A DNA stretch of 64,000 bases, from NCBI GenBank assembly GCA_963580245.1, contig CAUZJO010000003.1, positions 1 through 64,000 on the forward strand, read 5' to 3'. Under the pieces are notes generated by a model. It saw nothing but the letters and a program-made list of their open reading frames with translations, ran no database searches and was not told the DNA's origin. This DNA is from CAUZJO01 sp963580245. GTDB lineage: Bacteria > Sumerlaeota > Sumerlaeia > MVZB01. Position numbers and translations under genes: made by a program. The stretch's first letter is position 1. Each line of letters opens with the position of its first letter. Of this stretch, positions 25,879 through 35,074 are shown piece after piece.

Positions 25879-28014
25879 ATGCTTTGTCCGTATTGCCAGA
25901 CCGAGAATCGCGATGATCGGGAAACCTGCTATCACTGCAGTCGCGATGTGAGCATGTTGCGCCTGATCGTCAATCGGGCCAAGCACCACTACAACCAGGC
26001 CCTGGAACACGCCGAGCGCGGACGCGTGGACGAGGCGATCACCGATTTGAACAACGCCCTGGAGGTGGACAGTTCGATCATCAACGCTTACGTCGTCCTG
26101 GGCACGCTCTATACGCGCAAGGAGATGTTCAAGGAGGCTCGAGAGGCGTGGCAACAGGCCCTGGCCGCCGACCACCGCTTCCAGAAAGCGCATGAATACC
26201 TGCTCAAGGCCGGTCAGGCCGAGTATGCCTTCCCGGCCGTGCGGCGGCTGCGCAACCTGTGTTTGACTCTGGCCGCGGTCTCGCTCGCGCTGGTGATCGT
26301 TCTGGTTTTGGGAACCGAGCCTCTGACCCAACTCCTCGCCATCCCGACCGCGGTGCTGTTGATCGTGGTCGTGTGGCTCGCTGTATCGCTCGGCCGAAGC
26401 GACCCCGGTCGAACGGTGATCAACCAAGCCCTCAGCCTGCCTCAGAGGCAGTCGGTCGACTCCCTGGCGGCGGTGACGCAATTGGGCGAACTGGCCAATC
26501 GGTCCGACGCGGACGAAATGGTCAAGTCATTCGCCGAGAACCTCAGCCGCCAAATCAAGGCGGCATGGGAGCGGCGTCTGGAGATGGGGCGCAAGGCGTT
26601 GCGGGAGGACGCGCCCCACATCGCCATGGACCTGGCCAACGCCCTGATCGAGCAGAAGCCGAACGACGAGACCCTCGAGGCGGCCCGAAGCCTTCACGAG
26701 CAAGCCACCGCGCAACTGCTCGAACACGTCACCCGGGCGTCGAAGTGCTACTTCGATGAAGGCAAGGGACTCGACGTATTCGAGCGCGAGGCCGAGCGGT
26801 TGCTGACACGCGTGAACCAGGGCCCGGCCCACACAAAGGTCGAGGGGCTGGGCGAGCAGGTGCACGCGCGGCGTGACGAACGGTTGATCGAGGCAGCCGG
26901 CGTGGCCGTCACCGAGGGCCAACTCCACGAATCGATTCCCAAACTGATGGAGTGGAAGGAAGGCTATCCACATCTCGCCGACCGCCTTGAAGCCCTGGTC
27001 GATCAGCAGTTGGAGACCGAGGCCACGATGGTCGAGATGCAGGCAGGCGGTCTGATCGAGCAGCGTGAACTCAAGGAGGCCGAAGTCCTGCTCGATGAAC
27101 TGGAGCTGATCTTTAAGTTGGCTAAGCGGCCGGCGCCGACCGAGATGTTCGAGAGCGTCACGGCACGGATCGAAGAGGGCCGCCGGCAGCTTGCCTTCGA
27201 GCAATCGATCAACGCCTTCGAGGAGGAGCGCTACGAGCAGTTCCTCGAGATGATCACGCGGCCGGAGGAGCTGACCGACGACCCCGCCGAGCTGGCCAAG
27301 CTCGAGACGCTGCGCGGGGAGGCGCTCAGGGGCTGGGCCGGCCAGATGTGGGATTGGTTCGCCGAGCATGGCGGCGAGTTTGAGGAATGCGAGATTTCGA
27401 GCGAGGACGCCAAGCGCGCCGTCGAGATTCATCGCCGGGTGATCGAGCACCTGCCCGAAGACTTCGCCGACGCCCTCGCCCCGATCCTGTTCTACACCGC
27501 CTCGGCCTGCTTCAAGCTGGAGGAACCCGAGCGCGGCAAGGCGCTGATCGACGAGATCGCACGCGACCATCCCGACTCGCATATCATGCAGAGCGTGCAT
27601 CAGTTCACCTTGCGCTTCGCCAAGGAATTGGGGCCGTTCGGGGAACTGGAAGGAGAAATCGAGGTTGAGGAGGCTCCGGCCGGGGAGACGGAGGAGGTCG
27701 AGGAGGCGAAGACAGAAATGATGACGGAAGGAGTTAGCGAAACCGTAACAGTTAAAATTGACGAACAAGCGCACGACGGGGTCGAAGTTGTACCACCGAC
27801 CCATGAACCGGAGGTCGGCGGAGAGGACGTGTTGGATGAGGAAACACTGCCTGGAGCCATGGCATCCCCGGAGGCAGACCCGAACGAGCCGGTTATAGCA
27901 TCAGTAGTTGGTCCAGAAACCAAACGAAAAGATGACGCTGGGGAAAACCAGCCACGGCCCCAGGCGACTCATGGTGAGCAAACCCATAACGGCGGGGCTG
28001 AGGAGGAGCGGTGA
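25879..28014 (+). CDS. Zinc-ribbon/TPR membrane protein
   Basis: Protein of 711 aa. It opens with a CPYC...CYHC zinc-ribbon, followed by TPR units (YNQALEHAERGRVDEAITDL, AREAWQQALAADHRFQKA). Two membrane helices follow (LCLTLAAVSLALVIVLVLG and LLAIPTAVLLIVVVWLAVSLG). A long helical region comes next, and the last 130 residues are acidic and low-complexity. The zinc ribbon must be cytoplasmic if the helices form a hairpin. It is probably co-transcribed with the TPR protein upstream (gap about 100 bases). A scaffold role is possible; no family name can be supported. Confidence 0.65.
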   Translation: MLCPYCQTENRDDRETCYHCSRDVSMLRLIVNRAKHHYNQALEHAERGRVDEAITDLNNALEVDSSIINAYVVLGTLYTRKEMFKEAREAWQQALAADHRFQKAHEYLLKAGQAEYAFPAVRRLRNLCLTLAAVSLALVIVLVLGTEPLTQLLAIPTAVLLIVVVWLAVSLGRSDPGRTVINQALSLPQRQSVDSLAAVTQLGELANRSDADEMVKSFAENLSRQIKAAWERRLEMGRKALREDAPHIAMDLANALIEQKPNDETLEAARSLHEQATAQLLEHVTRASKCYFDEGKGLDVFEREAERLLTRVNQGPAHTKVEGLGEQVHARRDERLIEAAGVAVTEGQLHESIPKLMEWKEGYPHLADRLEALVDQQLETEATMVEMQAGGLIEQRELKEAEVLLDELELIFKLAKRPAPTEMFESVTARIEEGRRQLAFEQSINAFEEERYEQFLEMITRPEELTDDPAELAKLETLRGEALRGWAGQMWDWFAEHGGEFEECEISSEDAKRAVEIHRRVIEHLPEDFADALAPILFYTASACFKLEEPERGKALIDEIARDHPDSHIMQSVHQFTLRFAKELGPFGELEGEIEVEEAPAGETEEVEEAKTEMMTEGVSETVTVKIDEQAHDGVEVVPPTHEPEVGGEDVLDEETLPGAMASPEADPNEPVIASVVGPETKRKDDAGENQPRPQATHGEQTHNGGAEEER

Positions 28015-28103
28015 CTCGTGGACAAGACGCCCCGGGTACCCTCCATAGTTAGTCGACGGGACCTTAAAACAAGAACCTAGATACTTTAGCCTGGTACGCT
28101 GAA

Positions 28104-29220
28104 ATGTTACTGAAAAGAATGGATTACAATGGACACAAGGAAGAAGCCAATTATTGGGAAGTTTCCGACCTTGTGTTTGGCCCAGTTAACTTAATCGTAG
28201 GCCAAAACGCCACGGGAAAAACCCGAATAATGAATGTGCTCAAGAACGTGACGAGGCAAGTCGCGTGGCAAGCACCCAGACTCTACCACGGAGAAACGAC
28301 GCTAACTTTTGTTCAGGAAGAGGTTGGTTTATTTGAGTATCGCTTGCATATTCGAGACGGAAAAGTCTTGAGCGAAACCATAGAAATGGATGAGAAGACC
28401 GTACTTGACCGAGAGGGGCAAATGGCCACATTTGGGATGAGAGTAGCGGCAAGTTGAAAGACTTTGAACCTCCTCCCGATAAACTTACCGTGCATGTAAG
28501 GCGCGATCGGAAGGAGCACCCCTTCATCGAGGCACTATACGATTGGGCGGAGAGTTATCGTGCGTTTATGTTCGCGGTGGCAGTGCTGACGGGCCTTCTC
28601 TCTCAATAGCCACCGGAAAACACAAATGTGTTGGATTCATTGTCCATTGTTCCTCACCTTTTGAAAAGTTCAAAGAACAATGGCGGCATCACCAAACAGA
28701 TAATTAATGACATGAGAACAATCTGCTATCAGATTGATTTGATTGGTGTTCGTAATCTATTCCAGGAAGATTTCCAGTTCACGCTCCCGTGATTTTTGTC
28801 AATGAAAAGGATCTGGCTTTCGATAACGTTCAGTTTCAATTGTCCGCCGGTATGTATAGGGCCTTATGTATTGTTATTATTTTAAATCATCTCTTAGAGA
28901 AGATCACGGCCTGCACTTTTGCGGCCGACGATATCGGCGAAGGTCTAGACTACGAACGAAGCTCGAAATTAGTCGGGCTGATCCTCGGGAGAACAAATAA
29001 TTCAAAAATACAGGTTATCCTGACCTCTAACGATCGTCACCTGCCAAACTCCGTTGATGTGTCTCATTGGAACGTTCTTGAAAGAAAAGGTGGAAAGGTC
29101 AGGTCGTATAACTATTCGAACAGCAAGGAAGCATTTGACGAGTTCATGATGACCGGTCTTAGTACTTTTGATTTGCTGACCGGGAAAATGTATAAGGGCG
29201 TCAGATCAAAATCGAAATGA
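28104..29220 (+). pseudogene. Decayed OLD/AAA_15-21-type ATPase of a defence-like pair
   Basis: Three fragments in different frames rebuild one ATPase of about 370 residues. Fragment 1 (28104 to about 28422) holds Walker A VGQNATGKTR. One A is missing in the A-run at 28420-28422, after which the frame continues with GHIWDESSGKLKDFEPPPDK. An in-frame TAG at 28607-28609 follows CAA. After about 60 more residues a base is missing near 28787, and the last fragment (from 28789) carries LSAGMYRALCIVII and DDIGEGLDYERSSKLVGLI, the signature-like and Walker B parts. It overlaps the next gene by ATGA. Base composition is visibly more AT-rich than the surroundings, suggesting transfer. Confidence 0.75.
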
Positions 29221-29923
29221 AGATCGCAATTTTTGTCGAAGGATTGACCGAAGATGTCTTCCTAACCGCCTTGCTTGAGAATTATTTCAATCCGGGCAAA
29301 ATCGAGATCTCCCGAGTCAAACACCAGGGTCACACTAAGCGGGTTTATTTTCGAAGTCTGGAACAGCAGTCCCAGTACGGTGAGCATTTCTGTCTTATCG
29401 TTGATGTGGGAAGTGATGAGGCCGTTCTCTCTAAGTTGAAAGAGTCTTATCAGAACATGCGCAAGAAAGGATATTCCGCGTTCTTTGGTTTGAGAGATCT
29501 TAAATCGGGACAACATGATCGCTTTGGCCAATATTTTGTCAGAAAGACCCAGGAAATAGTTGATGACTTTAGGGTAGAGCATAACGTCCATTTTCACTTC
29601 GCAAAGATGGAGATCGAAGCTTGGTTTTTTGCGGCGCCAGGACTTATGACTCGCGTGCACTCAAGGTTGACGAACGAATTCGTCCAATCGATTACTGGGA
29701 TAAACCTGGATATCACGGATCCCGAAGCGTCTATTGAGAATCCCGCAGTTATGATAAGAAGGATTTTTAGAACAGTCGGCTTAGGTATATAAAGAGGAAA
29801 TCAGAGATATATAAAATTGCTTAGAGGGTTGAGTGGGGTGTGCTGTGCCTGGATGCCAGGGAGCAAGGCAAAGTCTCGTATTTCTTCCGCTTCTTAGACG
29901 ATCTGGATGCCGTTCTTTCATAG
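29217..29923 (+). pseudogene. Decayed DUF4276/TOPRIM-like partner
   Basis: The first 191 codons look like a DUF4276 or TOPRIM-fold nuclease partner: FVEGLTEDVFL with the early glutamate, LIVDVGSDEAVLSKLK with the acidic metal site, and FAKMEIEAWFFAAP. A base seems to be missing at about 29781-29783. In the shifted frame sequence continues as YIKRKSEIYKIA, meets a TAG at 29822-29824, and goes on with VLCLDAREQGKVSYFFRFLD to a stop at 29921-29923. The rebuilt length is about 235 residues, normal for the family. With the ATPase it forms a two-gene cassette resembling nucleotide-binding plus TOPRIM defence systems. Confidence 0.65.
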
Positions 29924-30033
29924 ATTCATCATTCCTGTCACATGCATTTTCCTACGTGTCGCATAAGGCAGCCTGTGTAAGTAGACAAGCTCGCTTAGTC
30001 GGCGTTCCTGTGGGATGATTGGGAAGGCACATC

Positions 30034-31872
30034 TTGAACGAAGCGATCAAAGAGGTTCTAGGGCGGTATTGGGGATACGACGGGCTGCGTCCGCTCCAGG
30101 CCGAGGCGATGGAGTGCGTCACGCGGGGTCGTGACTCCGTCGTCGTGCTGCCCACGGGCGGGGGCAAATCGCTTTGCTTTCAGGCCCCCGCGGTGTCGAT
30201 GCCGGGCCTGGCCATCGTGGTCTCGCCGCTGATCTCGCTGATGAAGGACCAGGTTGATGCGTTGCTCCAGTGCGGCGTGGCCGCCGGACGTCTCGACGGC
30301 TCGCAGTCCCAACCCGAGCAACAGAGCGTCCATGCCTCGCTTCGCGACGGGTCGCTCAAGCTCCTGTATCTGGCCCCCGAGCGGCTCCTGTCGCAAGGGT
30401 TCATCGATTACCTGGGCAACCAGACGCTGTCGCTGATCGCGATCGACGAGGCCCATTGCATCAGCATGTGGGGCCATGATTTTCGGCCTGAATACGCCCA
30501 AATGGGTGTGTTGAAGCGCGCGTTCCCGGGAGTCGCCGTTCACGCCTACACGGCGACGGCCACCGAGAGGGTGCGCCAGGACATCGAGGAGAAGCTGGGC
30601 CTGGAGGAGCCGGAGGTCTTGGTCGGCTCGTTCGACCGGCCCAACCTGGTCTACAAGACCCAAAGGACCGCCGACAGGCTGAATCAGGTGCGCGAGTACC
30701 TCGATCTGCACCGCGGGGAGTCGGGCATCGTCTATTGTATCCGGCGCGCCGACGTGGATGAAACGTGCGCGAAACTCTCCGCGGCCGGCTACAGCGTCGC
30801 TCCGTATCACGCCGGGATGGACCCCAAGGAGCGCAAGCAAAGCCAGGACGCCTTTATCCAGGAAAAGGTCGAGACCATCGTCGCGACCGTCGCGTTCGGG
30901 ATGGGCATCGATAAATCCAACGTGCGTTACGTTCTCCACGCCGGGATGCCCAAGTCGTTGGAGCACTATCAGCAGGAGAGCGGACGGGCGGGTCGCGACG
31001 GGTTGCGGGCCGAGTGCGTGTTGCTCTACGCGCCCAGGGACTTCGGTCTTTGGCAACGCATTATGGGTGATCTGGAGCCTGAACCGAAGGAGGTCGCCCT
31101 CGGCAAGCTCAGGGAGATGTATGACTACGCCCGGGGAGTCAAATGCCGCCACGCGGCGATCCTCGAGTACTTCGGCCAGAGTCTGGATAAAACGAACTGC
31201 GCGGCCTGCGACGTGTGCCTCGGCGGGCTGGACGTGATGGAAGACTCGCTGGTGATGGCGCAGAAAATCCTCTCGTGCGTCGTTCGGCTCGACGGGCGGT
31301 TCGGCGGCGATTACACGGCCGACGTGCTGATCGGCTCGAACGGGCAGCGCATCATCGAGAATGGGCACGACCAGCTGAGCACCCATGGCCTGCTCTCCGA
31401 ACATCCCAAACGCGCCGTCCGCGACTGGATCGAACAGCTCGTCGATCAAGGCTTCGCCGAGAAGGTGGGCGATTACAACGTCCTCAAGGTAACTCAAGAA
31501 GGCTGGCGCTCGCTCAAGGGCGAAGCGACGCCGCAACTGCTCAAAGCGATACAAAAGAAGGCACGGGTCCGGCGAGAGAAGGGCGGCGAGGAAGACTGGG
31601 TTGACGTGGATAAGGGCCTGTTCGAGGCACTACGAGGGCTACGGCGCGAGCTCGCCACCGACCGCGGCGTGCCTCCCTACGTGATCTTCAGCGACGCCTC
31701 CCTGCGCGACATGGCCCGCCGCCGGCCGGCCGACCTGGCGCGGTTCCGCGCGGTGCACGGCGTCGGCGATAAGAAGTGTGAGCAATACGGGAAGGTTTTT
31801 CTGGCGGTCATCCGGGAGTATTGCGAGGGCAACGCGCTGATCACCGATCGAAGCGGATCGGGAAATGAATGA
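30034..31872 (+). CDS. recQ: ATP-dependent DNA helicase RecQ
   Basis: Protein of 612 aa that unwinds DNA 3' to 5' in recombination and repair. Walker A is PTGGGKSLCFQ (about 39-49) and the DEAH box is AIDEAHCISMWGHDFRPEY (near 138), with the RecQ aromatic loop following. The helicase C domain has QQESGRAGRDGL. The zinc-binding RQC cysteines are in KCRHAAILEYFG and NCAACDVC, a winged helix follows, and a C-terminal HRDC domain contains RDMARRRPADLARFRAVHGV. TTG 30034 was chosen because GGAAGG lies six bases upstream; a TTG at 30019 is an alternative. It converges on the gene at 31879 with a six-base gap and no terminator. Confidence 0.96.
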   Translation: MNEAIKEVLGRYWGYDGLRPLQAEAMECVTRGRDSVVVLPTGGGKSLCFQAPAVSMPGLAIVVSPLISLMKDQVDALLQCGVAAGRLDGSQSQPEQQSVHASLRDGSLKLLYLAPERLLSQGFIDYLGNQTLSLIAIDEAHCISMWGHDFRPEYAQMGVLKRAFPGVAVHAYTATATERVRQDIEEKLGLEEPEVLVGSFDRPNLVYKTQRTADRLNQVREYLDLHRGESGIVYCIRRADVDETCAKLSAAGYSVAPYHAGMDPKERKQSQDAFIQEKVETIVATVAFGMGIDKSNVRYVLHAGMPKSLEHYQQESGRAGRDGLRAECVLLYAPRDFGLWQRIMGDLEPEPKEVALGKLREMYDYARGVKCRHAAILEYFGQSLDKTNCAACDVCLGGLDVMEDSLVMAQKILSCVVRLDGRFGGDYTADVLIGSNGQRIIENGHDQLSTHGLLSEHPKRAVRDWIEQLVDQGFAEKVGDYNVLKVTQEGWRSLKGEATPQLLKAIQKKARVRREKGGEEDWVDVDKGLFEALRGLRRELATDRGVPPYVIFSDASLRDMARRRPADLARFRAVHGVGDKKCEQYGKVFLAVIREYCEGNALITDRSGSGNE

Positions 31873-31878
31873 GGCGGC

Positions 31879-32940
31879 TCATCCGCTCTCGAGCGCAACC
31901 TTCCGATAGCGCGGTTCGGCCCAGACCTGGGGTGGGGCGAGTTGGCGGAAATGGATGCCGGCTTCGTCGAACAGGCGGCGCGTCGTCTCGGCCAGGGCGT
32001 AGGCCTTGAGGTAGACGACCTCGCGCAGACCGGCATTGATGATCGATTTGGCGCAATAGGGGCAGGGGTAGGTCGTGCAGTAAAGCGAGGCGCCGCGGAT
32101 GCGCACGCCGTGGGCGGCGGCCTGGATGATGGCGTTTTCCTCGGCGTGGACGCCCAGGCAATCCTTGAGCCCGCCGCCCGAGTCGGCCACGGCGGCCCCG
32201 CGTGGGCAGCCGCCGTCATAGCAATTCGTGATGCCCTTGGGCGTGCCGTTGTAACCGGTCGAGAGAATCTGGCGCTCGTGGACGATCACCGCGCCCACCC
32301 GCCGCTTGATGCAGTTGCCGCGCGTGGCGGCGACCTCGGCGATCATCATGAAATACTCGTCCCAATCGGGCCGCGGCAGGAAGTATTCGAACAGGCCCTT
32401 CTTGAGGAAACGTAGGATGCGTCGCTCGAATGCCTCGGGCGTGGTGTTGTTGCGGATTTTGAGGTCGGCGGCCAGGCGGCAGGCGGCCAGGTCCTGCGCG
32501 GCGGCGTCGCCCCCCTCGGCCCGCATCTGGCGGGTCTCCTCGGCGACGAAATCCTCGAAGGATTGGGGATCGCCCGAGCGGGCGCGGCCCTTCGAGCGCT
32601 CGAACCGCGCGCGGCGCGCGGCCTCGACGAAGACCATCACGAAATCGGGCCGCGAGCGCAGGGCCTCGACCTCGGCGGGGTGGCGGATCGAGGTGACGAC
32701 CCAGTTGCGCGAGAAATCCATGCACTCGAGCGCCCGCCCCGCCAGCACCCCCGGTCCCGACTGGCGGCGCAACTCGTTGCCCACCTTGGTCAGGTTCGGG
32801 ATCGTGACCTTTATCCCCCGTTCGCGCACCTCGGCGCGGATCATGTCCGACAGCGAGACGTGCTCGAACCCCTTGGCCTGAAGCGCCTGGGCCATCGTAT
32901 CCTTGCCCGAACAGAAAAAACCGGTAACGCCGACGATCAT
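31879..32940 (-). CDS. P-loop kinase-like/deoxycytidylate deaminase fusion
   Basis: Protein of 353 aa with two domains. Residues 1 to about 175 are a nucleotide-kinase-like P-loop domain (VGVTGFFCSGKDTMAQAL; a possible base or lid region around NWVVTSIRHPAEVEALRS). Residues about 185-345 are a zinc-dependent dCMP deaminase: CIKRRVGAVIV, HAEENAIIQ near 268 and YPCPYCAKSIINAG near 291. dCMP deaminases make dUMP for dTMP synthesis. The same order is known in fungal Dcd1 and in the AvcD anti-phage deaminase, where the P-loop part regulates or extends activity. AAGGAAGGGCG precedes the ATG. No AvcI-like RNA was identified, so a housekeeping role is the simpler reading. Confidence 0.88.
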   Translation of the reverse strand: MIVGVTGFFCSGKDTMAQALQAKGFEHVSLSDMIRAEVRERGIKVTIPNLTKVGNELRRQSGPGVLAGRALECMDFSRNWVVTSIRHPAEVEALRSRPDFVMVFVEAARRARFERSKGRARSGDPQSFEDFVAEETRQMRAEGGDAAAQDLAACRLAADLKIRNNTTPEAFERRILRFLKKGLFEYFLPRPDWDEYFMMIAEVAATRGNCIKRRVGAVIVHERQILSTGYNGTPKGITNCYDGGCPRGAAVADSGGGLKDCLGVHAEENAIIQAAAHGVRIRGASLYCTTYPCPYCAKSIINAGLREVVYLKAYALAETTRRLFDEAGIHFRQLAPPQVWAEPRYRKVALESG

Positions 32941-33208
32941 GGATCGCCCTTCCTTTGGATTGGGGACGGCCGCGATGGACGCGACATCAGTCTATCGGTT
33001 CGCGGAGCCGAAACAACACAATTCTCCCCGGCCAACGATCAAAGTGGCGGCTGATATCTCGAAGGCCCCTGATCAGCGCCGCGCAAGGCTTTGTTTCCTT
33101 GTCGGATTCGGTCGCTTGAACAGCGCGCTGACCGTTTTGAAGAGCTCCTCAAACCGCTTTAGAGTATCAGCGTCATTGGAAATATCGGCAGAATAGCTTG
33201 ACAGGTCC

Positions 33209-35035
33209 ATGCGGCAAGTAGCAACTCATGGAATGAAAACATTGCTAGATTCTCAGTGGGGGCTATTTGGGAAATGTCGGGTTAAGCAAATTCTTGAAAG
33301 AATTCGGCTAGGTCTGAAGACGGGTCGTCGCCTTTGCGAGCCCGCCACTGGGGGAATCTTGTTGCGCTTTCTCATATGCTTTCTTTGTTTTGTGGCAGCC
33401 GCTGTCGTGTCCCACGGAAAACGAATATCCGAATTCAGCCATCACTTTAATGAACCAGGCGGAAGTCTTGACCCCTGGATCTTTGTCCCGGAAGAGAACA
33501 TAAGACAGATCACAACGACAGAACATCCCGGCATGCTGAAGATTTTGCAGGCTGGAAAAGGGCAAAACATCAAAGGGCTTTTGAAAGAGCCCATCCGAAT
33601 TGATGATTATCCTGTACCATGGGAATTTCACTTGTCACTGGCTCAGAGCGCTTACATGATGCATGGCTCGGGGAACAGGAGTCAGAGTTATGCCGTTGGA
33701 TTGAATGTGGCGGTGACGTTCTCAGATCCCTCTACGTGGCCGGAAGATCGATTTGAGTGGCCGCCCGAAACATACTGGATTCAGCTGCTGGCGGTTCATT
33801 TGGGGGATAGTGCAGGTATGGGACAAGGACTGCCTCAATACGTGACACCGCCGGAGAGAGCTGAAACCTATCTGGTTTGGGGACGAGGGGACCTCGGGCA
33901 TGGACAGCACATGGGTAATTGGGAGATCCCCTATAGTCCTACGGGGGATGGGGGCGCGAGACACGGGCCTGCCAGTGACATGATATACTTTAAGTTTGTT
34001 TTACTGAATCCGAATTGGCTGCAAATCGGCTTCCGGTCCCTGGGTCTTCAGGCGTATGCCTACAACATGCAGGATATTTATTGCCAGGATCTGGGAAACA
34101 TTACAGGGATCTGGGAAATTGGACCTGTCTTTATCTGTGACCGTTGGATCCCTGACGAATTATGTCCGAACCTCCCGATTCAACAAGGGTGGCACATACC
34201 GGGGGAACTTCGGGGAAAGCTGGATCAGAATGGGCAGTATTCCTATGTGTGGGAGAAGGTCATACAGCCGCTTGAGCCCAGGCCCACCGATCCCTTTTTC
34301 GAGTTTTACCTGGATTACAGCGTGTTCTTTTCGGCATGGCCGACACCCTTGGACGAGTTATCCGATGATTTCAACATCCCTGGATTCATGGCCAATTGGA
34401 CAACACAGTCCGAAGGAACACTCGCCGAGACCTACAGCAATCCAGGTTATTTGACCATTACCATGCCCGGAGCAAGTTTTGGCACGGGTGTTTGCCCCCT
34501 CTCTTTAGTATCAAACGGACTCGATCTCTCCGTATATGAACCTCCCTTGGAAATCGAGTGGGCTATTATTGGACCGGACGACTCCGAACCCTGGAGTCTT
34601 TTCCTGTTCTGGATGATGTTTGACCCGGATCACAATAACAAGGGAGGCTGGACTCCTGGGGTGCAAAATTTTCCTGAGGAAAATAGGCACCGCTACATTA
34701 ACGAAACGCATCCGGGGGCTTCCTTATTCAATGTCCGATTTGAAGAGGACCCGCCTGAGTCAATCATGTCCGCCAAACCGTTGTATATGCTCATTCAAGT
34801 CATCGATGCCTATCACCTTCGGGTCGGGTTTCGTGGAGACACTGAGCAGCCGTGGTTCCTTTCCGAGGTTTATGATGCCACCGAAGCATTCGGAGGGCCG
34901 ATTGGAAAGTTTATATCAGGATGCATGGACACCGCAACCGGTGGATTATGGGGCGGCGCGTTCGGTCATCCAACGTTTCAACGTTTTAAGATTGATTACA
35001 TTCACTATCGACAAGGATTAAGCACAACCGATTAA
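33209..35035 (+). CDS. Secreted two-domain protein, unnamed family, paralog A
   Basis: Protein of up to 608 aa. The signal peptide LRFLICFLCFVAAAVVSHG starts near residue 52, so an internal TTG at 33359 or 33362, preceded by GGGGGA, may be the true start. The mature protein has two halves that look duplicated. Each opens with a DFN/HFNxPG strand and a PGxL(x)I strand (HHFNEPGGSLDPWIF; DDFNIPGFMANW and NPGYLTITM). A PWEFHL- or EPPLEIEW-type strand and an LQIGFR- or LRVGFR-type strand follow in each. That pattern suggests two ConA-like/LamG-like jelly rolls. It shares GLNVAVTFSDPSTWPEDR, ITGIWEIGPVF and SAKPLYMLIQVIDA with two other proteins in the window. No catalytic motif is visible. An extracellular glycan-binding role is inference only. 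Confidence 0.75.
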   Translation: MRQVATHGMKTLLDSQWGLFGKCRVKQILERIRLGLKTGRRLCEPATGGILLRFLICFLCFVAAAVVSHGKRISEFSHHFNEPGGSLDPWIFVPEENIRQITTTEHPGMLKILQAGKGQNIKGLLKEPIRIDDYPVPWEFHLSLAQSAYMMHGSGNRSQSYAVGLNVAVTFSDPSTWPEDRFEWPPETYWIQLLAVHLGDSAGMGQGLPQYVTPPERAETYLVWGRGDLGHGQHMGNWEIPYSPTGDGGARHGPASDMIYFKFVLLNPNWLQIGFRSLGLQAYAYNMQDIYCQDLGNITGIWEIGPVFICDRWIPDELCPNLPIQQGWHIPGELRGKLDQNGQYSYVWEKVIQPLEPRPTDPFFEFYLDYSVFFSAWPTPLDELSDDFNIPGFMANWTTQSEGTLAETYSNPGYLTITMPGASFGTGVCPLSLVSNGLDLSVYEPPLEIEWAIIGPDDSEPWSLFLFWMMFDPDHNNKGGWTPGVQNFPEENRHRYINETHPGASLFNVRFEEDPPESIMSAKPLYMLIQVIDAYHLRVGFRGDTEQPWFLSEVYDATEAFGGPIGKFISGCMDTATGGLWGGAFGHPTFQRFKIDYIHYRQGLSTTD

Positions 35036-35074
35036 TCCCCCAAGACATGCTACCGATGGGCGAGGAACAACGAT

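Noticed and set aside
28104..28457. Reading the 117-residue ATPase fragment as a complete small gene
   Set aside because: Coding continues in a shifted frame directly after the A-run at 28420, and Walker B lies in a later fragment, so it is part of a broken gene.
30058..31554. 498-codon minus-strand frame opposite recQ
   Set aside because: It is fully antisense to clear RecQ motifs and resembles no protein.
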